From positions 38,403,044 to 38,467,043 of the forward strand of contig NC_134649.1 of NCBI RefSeq assembly GCF_030463565.1: 64,000 nt of DNA, given 5' to 3'. Below the pieces are notes generated by a model, which was given only the letters and a program-made list of their open reading frames with translations, was not told where the DNA came from and ran no database searches. This DNA comes from Pelecanus crispus (lineage: Eukaryota > Chordata > Aves > Pelecaniformes > Pelecanidae). Below, piece by piece: positions 21,501 through 44,010 of this stretch. A program made the translations under genes and the position numbers. How positions within the stretch are numbered: the first letter of the stretch is position 1; every line of letters begins with the position of its first letter.

Positions 21501-24500
21501 TAGAAGGGAACAGGATCTGCTCTATTTAAAGCCCAGGAGCGGGAGCGAGATTTTCTGTATCACTTTGAGCCTTTCTTCACCTCTCTGCATCAGCTTGCTC
21601 CCCTTAGGGAAGGGCACGCTGCCCACCTGGGACACAGTGCTGTTAGCAGCCCTGCTTGTTTCCCATCACCTGCTGTAAGGTACAGTGGAAGTGCAAGCAC
21701 AGGTTGTGCTTTACTTTTACAGTTTTCATGTGCCCCTGCTGCCTCTCATCCCTGAAGCTTTACATTTCTCTCCTTACTAAAGTGGAGTTGATTGCTGCAT
21801 TAATAGCCGTGCCATTCTCCTGCAGGAGGCTCTGACAGCAGATGTCGGCAGACTCCTAGAGGGCAGAGAAAAACAAAACTATATTGAATTTGATTAAGGG
21901 GCCAGAATAACCTTTAACAGAGCCACCTGGGGCAAGGAAGCAGACAGCTCTCTAGCTGGAAGCCCAAGCAGGTTTCCTCATAGCCCAAACGACAGGGCTT
22001 CTCACTCGAGAGGAATAGCAAGCCAGTGACATTGCTCTGTTAGAGCTAGCGTGCAGAGAGGTGGTCACAGCCTTCCACATGTGTGAGGGGTGACTACTGA
22101 CCTCCCAGCGAGGAAGGAGAAAGGACTAGATCTCTCAGGGATTATTCACATCATTTAAGCTGGGCTGCTGTACAGCACAGCCTGAAGAACTCCCTTATCT
22201 CTGTGTTGAGCTCATCAACTCAGATCCTAAGCAGAGACCAAATGCCCTTCTGGATGGGATGGAAAATCTGCAGAAATACAGAAAAGTAGATGTCATGAGG
22301 GCAGGCAAACCTCAGACCTTCTGAAACTGTTTACTGGGGCAAAAGGGTAAGCAGGCTAGAGCCACGAGGTTGCTGACAAGGTGCAGGAGGTTTGGTCTCA
22401 GCTCTGCCTGTTTTAGAGGTATGACCTGAGCCCAAATAAGTGACTGCCAAGCCCCTGCTACACTGGGTTTGAGGAGCACACATCAGGGAGCTGAGCACAG
22501 TAACAGCCAGCAGGATAGGGGCCCCCCCAGTACCAAAGGCAGATGAACAAAGCAGCTCAGGGATGGCAGCCAGATTCAGCCAGAAGCCCAGATCCTCAGA
22601 GAAGCTCATGGTGATGAAGCCAGTCCAACATCAAACCAGGATCTCGGTCCATAGGTCACAGTCAAGGTCTGCTGAAGGCAACCATCATCAGACACCATCC
22701 AGTGATGACTTGGCAGCTCCATAACAGTAGGAGAGGACTAAGTTCAGGTCAGGAAGGCAGTCTATGGGTTGCAGTCCAAAGCAATAAGGGACTGTAACCA
22801 GGCACAGTGAGCCAGGAACCAGTACTCCCACCCCATAGCTCAGGCAGGCATTGAGAACCCCAGGCTGAGCTTAAATAGAGCACCTGGGCCATGGGTGTGG
22901 GTGGGGACCCCAGGTCAGCCTGGTTAGGGCAGCTAAGGCCTGTTAGTACCCTCAGGGCCCTGACAATGTAAGCCTCCCTCCTTGCACAGTGACTTGAGAA
23001 ACTGTCCAGGAGGGAGTTTCTACCCCACGCTGAACAAAGTATCTTCACTGAAAAGAACCCAGATGTGATTTATGGGTTACAGTTTTCCTTGCTAAACTGA
23101 AAAGCCCAATGCTGTCTTCAGAGAACCTCCTGGTTTCTTAACAGCTGGCTGAGCTGGGTGTGGGTGTCTCCAGCGCAGAGGGAGCAGCCTGTGTCTGAAG
23201 AGGGCTGGAGTCTGTGGACTCTGAGGAGAGTCACACGCTGGCTTGTGGGGACTACTGGCACTCATACATATGTGTTTCCATGTGGTTTGATGGGACTGAA
23301 GATCCTCAGCATCTTTTACACAGGACAGTTACTTTCACATCTCACTGAGCACTAGATAACCCAGATAATTTGGCACCTCCCCTGGGCTCCCCCCACAGCT
23401 TCACCTTGCCTTTAGAGGGAAATGACTTGCAAGATGAGCAGAAAGGAGCACAACCCCCTTCCAAGGAGCTTTTGCTGTAAAGATGCAGAGCTCAGCAGCC
23501 CCTTGAGACTCCTCACAGACATTTAGTTGTGGCCGAGGAGCATGCTGGATGGCTGGAGTTGTTGGCAGACCAGTGCTCCATAATAATGGAGACATTAAAT
23601 CAGTCATGGCAGCAAGAACTGCATAATAGATGCAAAATATAGCAGAAGTCTGATCCGATTTTGGCTCTGCCTTGTTAAGTGGAAAAGTATTTTAGGAGAT
23701 GGAAAAATACTAGGAAGTTCAGAGTGCACCCTCCCTGCAACATGGCATGAGGGGTAGCTGTCTGCAGTGACTCACCTGCATCTGTAGATATGCATCTTCT
23801 CTAAACATATTCCCATACTGTCTTCATGGCTCAGAGATCACATGCTGGAATTCAGGTATTCAGGTCAGCTGAGGTCAACAAGGACAGAGCCATAAGCACC
23901 TGAAATGGCCCTCCTGGTTGAACTGCAGCTGGTTGGCCTCCTCTAGAACAGGAAGATGACACTATCCAACACAACTGCTAGATCTTGAGCACAGTTATGC
24001 TGGGAAAGCTCTTGTCAACCAGATTCCAGACAGCTCTTTAGTAAACCCTCAGGAGATGGACAGAGCGGGTCCTAGCCAAGGTCTGGCATGGGAGAAAGTG
24101 AAACACTGTCAGTCCAGAAATGCTAGATATGCTAGTTTTTCCAAGTGGCTTTGGCATTAATTTGTGGGGAAAAAAATGCATTACTGGAGGTGGGACTTCC
24201 CCTACTCAAGGGGCATCTGCCATTTGACAAGCAGACTCAGAAACAGCCACTGGCACACTGGATACAACCCAGGACTTGCAGATGTGTGCCAGCGTGTTGG
24301 TTTATGATCGCAATGAAGGCAGAAGATGTCAAGACTCTAAACCCTGTCAGTAGGTAGGAAAGAGCTTGCAGGAAGGGGAGGGGGCTTGTCTCCCCCTTTT
24401 TTCCAGATCATATACCCTCACGTGTTAGCTGGTTATCTGCAGGCACCTGCCCATGTACCCCAAGCAGACATGTATGCATTATGTTTACTTGTATATGTGT

Positions 24501-27229
24501 GCTCCATGCTGGGATATGGTCAAACAGCTTGTTATAAGATGCAGAAAGCCATGATGCACTCTCAAGAGTGTGCACACAGAATGTTCAAATTAAACTGGGT
24601 CAGGATCTGGCCCATCTGGCCCACCCCTTTTCAAATCAAGATGCTCTTCCAAGCCAGTCTCACCCAGCATTTGCCAACAACCACAATTCCAAAGCGGGCA
24701 TGAGCCCCAGGAGGGACACTGCCTGGCTCCACAAAGCCCTGTCTGCTTTGCAAGGAGCACCCCCACCCTCTTCCACCTGAGCCCAGGCACAGCATGTTGT
24801 GGACAAACCTCACCTCCCCAAGACTCTTGCTTTTGCCCCAGGTTGTCAGAGGTGCTGTGCAACGTTCAAATCACAGTAGCAAGAAGCCGAGTGCTCAAGC
24901 TTGGCTAAACTCAAGGTTATCAAGGGAGCAACTCCTCGTTTCATGAGAGTGTGGCTTGGCTTTCCGATCTCCAGAGCCCTGCTGTAAAATCCTTGCTATG
25001 TTCAGCTGGAACATGCCCCCTGTCTAGGCAGTCCCTGTTCAAATAAGCATCTGTTTTCACCCCTGTCCAGACCAGACACCTGATGCTGTCAACAGCCAAA
25101 GCTTCCTCCAGGGAACCTGAAAAGCTCAGTGGCCACGAGAGGAGGAACATGCCTTCAGACTGGCATTAACACTCTATTGAGCAGCTGATGCCAACATTAG
25201 CAAGGGTGCAGCTGCAAGAATTCATTGCTCTGCTGGATGCTGGCAACACAGCAAGGTGGGAGGGCAGAACTGCCCCTGTAGTGAGGATTCAGGAGGAGGC
25301 AGAGTGAGCAAAGTGACAAACAAGTGACTCCAACAGTAGCATCTCTCTGTTGCCACTGCTCACCCTGTGTGCCAAGTGGGGCAGGACCAGAGCACAGGAG
25401 GCAGGAGCAAGCTGTAGGACAAAACTGAAGGGTGACTGTCAACAGCCCTATCCAGCAGCAGGGCAAGGAGCTGGGAAAATCATGAGTCCCACTCCATTCC
25501 TGTGTGTTCTCTCATGGTTTGCAATGACATGCTTGGCCACATATTTAACTCTGTGGGTCACTATAGGCACAGCAGAGGCTTCACAAGGTTGCAACTGTTT
25601 AGGAAGCATTTCCTGTTTGTCCGGTGCAACACAAAGCCTCCTCCTCCCACACCCAACGCTCATCCCCACAACTCACAAGTTCAGTTTGCTTCACAAGCTT
25701 GTTGCATCCCTCGTTACTGCTGGTTTTGCCATCTGAGGGCCAGCACTTTCCCCAGCAAGGAATGTGGGTTCCTGCAGAGGTGGGCCCAGCTTTCAAGTGT
25801 TGGCAATTGCTCTCCCCCAGGATGGCCTCTGCCCATGGCCTCTGGCATTACGAGGTGAAGTGCTAACAGCTCTGTGCCCAGCCCAGAGCAACCACGCTGG
25901 GCCGCACCAGGTGGTGGTTCCAGGCACACAGCAGCTCTGCCCTCCCCAGCGCACACCTGACCCGGGCACACATTCAGGGGGCAAAGGGCTCCTCAGGCAG
26001 GGAAGGCATGCCAGGAAAGCGTCTCTGTGGGCTGCCTGCAGAAAGCCCTGGTAGACAAGAGACCCAGTGGGAAGGGAAAAAATAGCCCAAACAGTTAAAC
26101 AAATACACAGGAGGGAGCTGGCAGACAGAAAAGGCAACACGCAGAGCCAGTTTCAGGCCGAGTCATGTGCTAAGCCCCCAGCAGGGTTCAAGCACCGCTA
26201 GCTCCCTCGTAACAACCAGGCTGAGAGGGCACACATCCACGCACATCACCATGACAAACCCACAGCGTCGACAGCCAGGGACACGAGTGCTTGGACAGCA
26301 CAGAATTGCAGCCGCCAGCTCACAAATTCTCCTGAGCACAGGCAGTAGGAGGCTGGAGATGCCTTACGGTCCCGTAGTCTAGCCAGGCAAAGCACATTCA
26401 CTACACACCCCAGCTGCATCTTGGAGAGGGTTTACTGCTTCTCCCAGACTGGAATCCAAATGGCAGCCAAGACAGGAGATCAAGGCTGTCTCACCCAAGA
26501 GTGGGAAAAGAAGTGACAAGACAGTCTCAAGGTGATACTAACACTTACAGGAGAGAGCCCCACAGAGGGATCAGTGCTCCAATAAACAGGCAAGACAGGG
26601 AAGGAGCCACTGCAGGCATGCCCTGGGTAGGAACTGCAGTGTTCATGACACTGTCCTGTGGACAACTGTGTCCTGGTATCTATCCACAGTGAGGACATGC
26701 AATAGCTGAGAGACCAGCACTGGCAGTTCCCACTAACTTGAAGACCAAACGTGGGATGTGTTTGTACCCAAACCCAACCCTACAAACCGCTGAGCAGCTG
26801 GTTCAGCATCCAGGTTGCTCACTTATGCTCCTCCTTCCTCCCGTGGCTGCAGCAGTTCCCAAAAGAGGAAACACAACAGTATTGAAAACCAAATGTATTC
26901 AAAATGTACACAGTAAAGAAACTGCACGTGAACACTGAGCCCATCCTGTCCTCCCTGATCACCTCCAGCTCAGGGCTCCTCCACTGCTGCTCTCAAAAAC
27001 AGCACCATGGGTACTTCATCCTCAACAAATGGGCGTGAGAGATGGTGTTCAGTTTAGGTGCCAGCACTTCGATCTAGCCATAAATTCACATCTGTTGACA
27101 GCTGCACCACAGAGATAACACCCAGTAAGGCAGGGGAAGTCCCTTCCCTAAGGCTTCTGGACAGTGCCCCAGCATGTACCAAAGGAGCTTTCACTGCCCA
27201 TACAGATCACCAATATCAGAAATAGTTGT
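18530..27229. other. Intergenic region between PODXL2 and MCM2
   Basis: I recognise no gene, RNA gene or well-preserved transposon in this 8.7 kb. Around 22.6-22.96 kb the sequence is rich in short CAGTCC/AGGTC-like words and may be an unclassified repeat. The minus-strand stretch just left of 27230 would lie past the MCM2 poly(A) site. Confidence 0.6.
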
Positions 27230-27235
27230 TTTATT
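27230..27235 (-). terminator. Candidate MCM2 poly(A) signal (AATAAA)
   Basis: TTTATT on the plus strand reads AATAAA on the MCM2 strand, about 605 bases after the stop codon. I saw no nearer canonical signal. The resulting 3' UTR of about 0.6 kb is a normal size. Confidence 0.6.
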
Positions 27236-27840
27236 TCAGTTCTCCTCTTCCTCTGGCCCCCTTGCCTCTCTTGCAGAAACCAAGCACAAGGTCAACCTAT
27301 GTGGGCACGTGGGGAAATGTCAAGTGTCAGGCACAAAGGCCTGGAGCTGAGAGGCTGGCTGGTTCATGGAGAGTTGAAAGCAGTCTCAATTATCACCCAG
27401 CAGGCTGCACAGTCACCAGAGATGGGAAAAGAGAATCCCTGAGGGTGCTTGCAATCCAAGGGGTGTGAATAAGGCAGAAAAATGCTTTTTGAATGCTCCC
27501 ACTCAGTCTCTCCTGCAGATGAGCCCATAACAAATAGTGACAAACAAACGGCAAACATGCCATCTATGTGGCCAGCAATTCTCTCCCCGTTGTGCTTAGC
27601 TACAAGGCAAAACAGTGAACCAAGTTGCTAAACAGACTTGGCTGGGCATTTAACTACTTAATTCTGTTCTATTTACAAGGTCTTCAGCAGCTCAGCACTC
27701 CCTTAATCCATAAGGCACAAAGCAAGCAAGAGAATGTGCAGTTTAGTCCCTCTGGATCATGATCTCTGTAGCATTCCTGGGAGGGCTGCAAGACTGAGGT
27801 CTCATCTCATAGGAGCACATGGCAAACTCTGCTGCCAGCC

Positions 27841-39511
<11,671 letters not shown>

Positions 39512-39576
39512 CGCCGCCGCCTCTGCCTGCCCCGCCGGATTCCGCGCGGAAACGGACCCACGTGGTCAGCAAAAGC

Positions 39577-39584
39577 GCGCGAAA
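39577..39584 (-). promoter_or_regulatory. Consensus E2F-type site upstream of the MCM2 ATG
   Basis: GCGCGAAA on the plus strand is TTTCGCGC on the MCM2 strand and fits the E2F consensus TTTSSCGC exactly. It lies 66-73 bases upstream of the start codon. MCM2-7 genes are known E2F targets at G1/S. Confidence 0.65.
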
Positions 39585-39704
39585 GCTCATGAATAATGGC
39601 TAGCCTCGGGGGCGGGCCCCGCCCCGCCGCGCGAATAGGGATGAAGCGGCGGGACCGGGGGTGCGGCCACCCCCGCGCGCGCCCGGTGGGCAGCGGCGGC
39701 GAGC

Positions 39705-39723
39705 TTTGGCAAATTTTGGCAAA
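39705..39723. promoter_or_regulatory. Tandem TTTGGCAAA pair upstream of MCM2
   Basis: Two identical TTTGGCAAA words (39705-39713 and 39715-39723) are separated by one T. Their TTTGGC cores resemble E2F or NF1 half-sites. Function is inferred from position only. Confidence 0.4.
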
Positions 39724-39992
39724 CATTTGGGCGTTTCCCTCCGGGCCCCAGGGCTCCCCTCCTGCCGGGAACCCGAGTCACGGGAGCGGTCCCGCTGCGA
39801 ATTCCTGCGTCCGTGCTCTCACCTCCGCCTCTGCTGCAGCTCAAACCGGCTCTGGCTCGGCCAGGTCTGCCACTGAGAGAATCGCCTCTATTCAGGTTCG
39901 CAGTAAAACTGCAAGAGGTGGGAATGGGGTTCTGGTGTGTGAGTGTTTTTGGTGTGAGTCTGTGTGTGGTAACAGTAACGGGGAGCTAATGG

Positions 39993-40122
39993 GAGCTGTT
40001 CTGAGAAACAGATGCATCTGTCTCTGCATTTGCTCGGCGCAGCAAGCAATGCCATTTAGGAGAGGAAATGGAGAACACCGCCTGTCCCATAGAAACTGGA
40101 AGAGGAATTTAGAGAGACAAAA
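39993..40122 (+). repeat. Diverged repeat pair, copy 1
   Basis: Matches copy 2 at 41150-41291 in the same orientation. Both share CATCTGTCTCTGCA, then GCAATG/GCAATT, CCTGTCC and TTTAGAGAGA in the same order. Small gaps lie between the matching words. Confidence 0.6.
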
Positions 40123-41149
40123 CAAGCAATGGGCTGTTGTTTGGCAAGGAGGTGAAACATTTCCATTCCAGTCAACAGGCTCTTTCATAACAGTAGGTGG
40201 CTTCGATTTTGGAGATCTGTCCTCTCTGGAGGGCTTCTGACCACTGTTTAGTGCCAGGCTATTTCTGCTCCTGGCTGCAGTCAGATGTAGGACAGTAACC
40301 CTGAAAAGGGAGACACCAGAAGCAGAAGTGACTGAAGAGGCAGCTGACAATCATAGACCTGAAATGGCTCTTCCAGGAGCCCAGCTGGATGATTCAGCCT
40401 GGTACGAATATAGCAAAGCGGGAGCATCACGATATAAATAGGAGAGGCTCATCCTCGTCTCTGTGACACATGATGGGGAGCTGGCTGGTGCTCGGAATGA
40501 AACAGGCACAAGGACCCCCAGAAACGCCCCTGCCTGTATGCTCCTAGAGACCACCATGGCTTAAAGGAAGGCGGCCCAGGACCCGCGTGAGGTGGTGCTG
40601 TGTGACAAGGCCCAGGTGACACACTGTGACCAACTGGTCTCACCATAGGGTGCCACTGTCTCTCCAGCCACTGGACAGATGGATGGACAGCTTTTCTGTC
40701 TGTCCTTCCCAGAAGACCATGGACCATGTCCACGTTTTCATTGCTCTCTTTGGGTGCCAGCTACAAATGGTCCTGTGCTTGAGCTGGGGTACTCAGTCTT
40801 TGTGAGAAGAGCTGAGGTTGGGCAGCTAAAACCATCCCTAAAATCAGGTGGCCACCATGCATGGGACAGGGCTCCTTCTGCTGCGATACAGACCATGCAC
40901 TGGGGCATGCGAGAGGGCTGAGATGCAGACAGGGCCTCGACAGCTCACTGGGGAGAACACAGCTGAGCACCAAACCCTGACTGTATCAAAACACACCACT
41001 AGGATTTTGCAGACTGGTGGCTTACAGCACAGGAGTCATCCTGGGGACTGAATTCCCTGTGAAAAGAAGGGCAGAGACACGGGAGTACAGCCCAGGTGGT
41101 ATCCTGTGGTGCAAATTCATGCCTAATACTAGAAATCAGTAGCTTGGTA

Positions 41150-41291
41150 GAGCAGCTCTGAAACAAGACAGGCACATCTGTCTCTGCAGCTGCTCAGCAC
41201 CTGAACAGCAAAGCAATTTCGGATGAGAAGTAATATCCTGTCCAGTAGACTGATCTAACAAAAGCTGAAAGAGTATTTTAGAGAGAGAAAA
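41150..41291 (+). repeat. Diverged repeat pair, copy 2
   Basis: This is the second copy of the sequence at 39993-40122. It could be a local duplication or two members of an unlisted dispersed repeat. Confidence 0.6.
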
Positions 41292-42989
41292 TGTTCTAGA
41301 AGAGTGGAATTTGGTAACGAGGGTGTAATGTTGTTCTGGAAACCATGACTGCACCTTCCACCTCCGATGCCTGCAAGTCAGGTGAGATTGCCAAAGGACA
41401 GCAGACTGCAGCACGTACAGCACCAAGTGCCAGCTTTCCTTGGGGCCCTCAAGGTTATACCAAGGCTGCTAAATATCACCTCTTGTCTTGCTTCAGCCTG
41501 GCAACACCAAGTGACACAGCAAGGACAAAGGCAATGAGCTCTGCCATCTTTAAGCGCTGGACGGAGGAGATGACACAGAGAGCAGCGGTTCTCAGCTGAA
41601 GTGGGAGGACGGATGCACTTAAGGAGATGAGGCAGCCCTTGGAGGTGGGAAGAGCAGAGTTACATTTGCACACACCATGTTTGGGCTGAAAGGCATGGCT
41701 TGTTAATACAAAGAAACTGCAAGTATGGGTTCCCCACCTCTGTTTCAAGCAGGCAGTGAGGAAGGCAGGATCTAAAGTGTCACGGTCTTTGCGGTGACAC
41801 CCAGCAGATTTTTGCCCAAAAGACAGCTTTTGGATCTGGTGTCCCAAGTGCCGGGCTCTAGCCTCAGCGTGAATCAGATGGAAAGAGCAGGTGGATTGGA
41901 AAGCAAAATCGCTCCTTCTGACACAGTTATGTGGGAGGTAACATGTTCAATTAGATAGTGCCTGAGGCTACAAGTGAGAAGACATGGATTTTACTTGTGG
42001 CTCTGTTACCAAGGCACTTTTTAGGCAGAAGCACTCTACCTCTCTTTAAACGGAAGCGTCTCTTCTATAACTCAGAGATGTTGGTGCATGCCGAGCCTTT
42101 GAGCTTGGATCCATAAATAGAACATGTCAAAATATTGCAACATATCATTAACCTGAACGACAGCATGAGAAGAGACAAGCTGAGGACCAGCTTCTCCAGA
42201 TGTCATTCCAAAGGCATGACACCAACATAAAAACCTGGTTCACCTCAGTAGAAAATCAGAGGAATAGGGCTGAGGCAGGCAACACGGTCTCAGGGTATGT
42301 CCCCTCCGTGAGGCTTGCTGCAGCGAAGCTGGAAAATTAAACCCGAGAAGAGGATCAAGCAGACAAATTGAGAAAGATGTTATGTGTGGGCTGGGCCTGA
42401 AACACTCCAGGCATGCTGTTTGCTAGAGCAGGGCATGAAACTTGATCAATACAGGGATTTGCTGTACACAGCAAATTTCAGCTTAGTAAAAGCCTTGCAT
42501 TCCTATAGAAGCATCCCTAGAGCCCCAGGTGAACCACAGGTAGAAAACCACGGCAGAGTTTATCCTCCGGCCCTTGAAATGACTCAGATAACAACCATCC
42601 CCCTTGGAACCCTGTTCAGACAGCTCTTACTGCCAAGAGTGACCTGCTGATATTTAGCCAGTTATTTCCTCTAATTTCCTTTTTAGATCTTGGCTCATTT
42701 GTCCCAGTTATTCCCTTGTTTACTATACTAAACTTTTCTCTGTCTGGTATTCGCACCTCCAAATCCTGCTAATTATTTATCGCGTTTCCCTTCAGCTGCT
42801 ATCGTCCAAGCCATGCCAGGTTAGTTCTGTCAGCTTTAAATTTTCCTTAGAAGCCGAACTGTCCAGCTTGTTGATCATTCTCTCCTGCGGGGACTCGATT
42901 ATAGGATCCAGTCCACGGAAGAAAATTATTAACTCCCCTGCCTTGCAACCAACAACTCCTCTAGAAGCAGCCTGTTCCTCCTCGCTGGC

Positions 42990-44010
42990 TGCCAGGCTGG
43001 GCCGTGCGGGCCGGCCCGGGCGATGGGATCAGGCCTGCAGGCCCTGGGGGCGCCGCCGGTGCCACGGCTCCCGCCCGGCGAGGAGGCGTGAGGGCAGGCC
43101 GCGGCGGGGCGGGCGGGCAGCCGCGGGCGTTCCCCGGGAAGGTGGGCGAGCCCCAGCCCGGCCCGCGGGTGGACGGGGACCTCCGCCCCCCGCCTGAGCA
43201 GCGGCCGGGCAGACCCGGCCCCCGGGCAGCGGGGGCCAGCACTGGGGCGCACGGCGGGGTTTGTTCCTCCCACCATTGCCGGGGCAGGCTCGGGGGCGCG
43301 GCGCCCCGGCGGGGGTGGCGGCGGCGGCGGCTGCTGCCTAGGGCGGGCCGGCCCGCCCGCTCTCTACCCCCTGTCCCGCGGGTGGACGGACGGGGGCAGG
43401 GCACCTTTAAAGCGCGGCACGCCCGCCCCTCCATTCCCGCCTCCCGCCCCTTCCCATTGGCTGGAGCCGCTATTTCTTTTGGCCTCTTTGACAGCCCTTC
43501 TCTCCGCTTGGTCTCTGATTGGCCCAAACGGCATCCCTCTCGGGGACCCTCTCTCAATAGCGCCGCTGGGCCCGGCCGAAAAGGCGTCGGCCCGGCTGCC
43601 CCGGCTCTGGCGGCGCGGCGCTCTGCTTGAGCCGCTCTTAAGCGACGCTCCCTGGATGAGGGGAGCGGCGGGGCCGGGGCCTGTGATGGCGGGGCTGGGC
43701 CCCCGCGACTGAGCGCCGTCGGCGGGGAGGCAGGGCCGGGCGGGCTGGGCCCGCGGCGGGTAGGAGCGGGGCCGGGGCCGGTGCCGGCGCCGGGAGGGGG
43801 GCGTAGGGGAGGGGCGGCGGGCACTTCAAGCCGGGCCGGCGGGGCCCGGCCCCGGCGGCGGGGCCTGGCTGCGGCGGGGGCCGTGGCCCTCGGAGGTGAG
43901 CGGGGGCGCGGGGTGAGGCCCCGCGGGGTCGCCGGGCTCCGGCCGCAGGTGAGAAGGGAGCCTGGACGTACCTGTCAGGCTGTAACAGCCCGCGCCTCGC
44001 TAGCCCGCTG
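42990..44010. promoter_or_regulatory. CpG island and TATA-less promoter of TPRA1
   Basis: This CpG-dense block has GC boxes (CCCGCCCC) and two inverted CCAAT boxes, ATTGG at 43456-43460 and 43518-43522. That arrangement is typical of an NF-Y/Sp1 housekeeping promoter. The transcription start probably lies at about 43560-43700. Confidence 0.7.
43640..43895 (+). other. TPRA1: TPRA1 5' non-coding exon 1 (approximate)
   Basis: The coding start is in the next exon, so a CpG-island leader exon is needed. CTCGGAG|GTGAGCGG at 43895/43896 is a strong donor in the right place. The left limit is a guess from the CCAAT and GC boxes. Confidence 0.5.

Larger units (their letters stand above)
39880..42980. 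other. Intergenic region between the MCM2 and TPRA1 promoters
   Basis: This 3.1 kb separates the two divergent CpG-island promoters. I see no gene. It contains two diverged copies of a sequence of about 130 bases (39993-40122 and 41150-41291). Confidence 0.6.

Noticed and set aside
40425-40445. TATA-like ATATAAATAGG between MCM2 and TPRA1
   Set aside because: Isolated motif with no gene, LTR ends or start region around it.
42961-43824. 287-codon minus-strand open frame in the TPRA1 CpG island
   Set aside because: Same GC artefact; frames on both strands are open and low in complexity.
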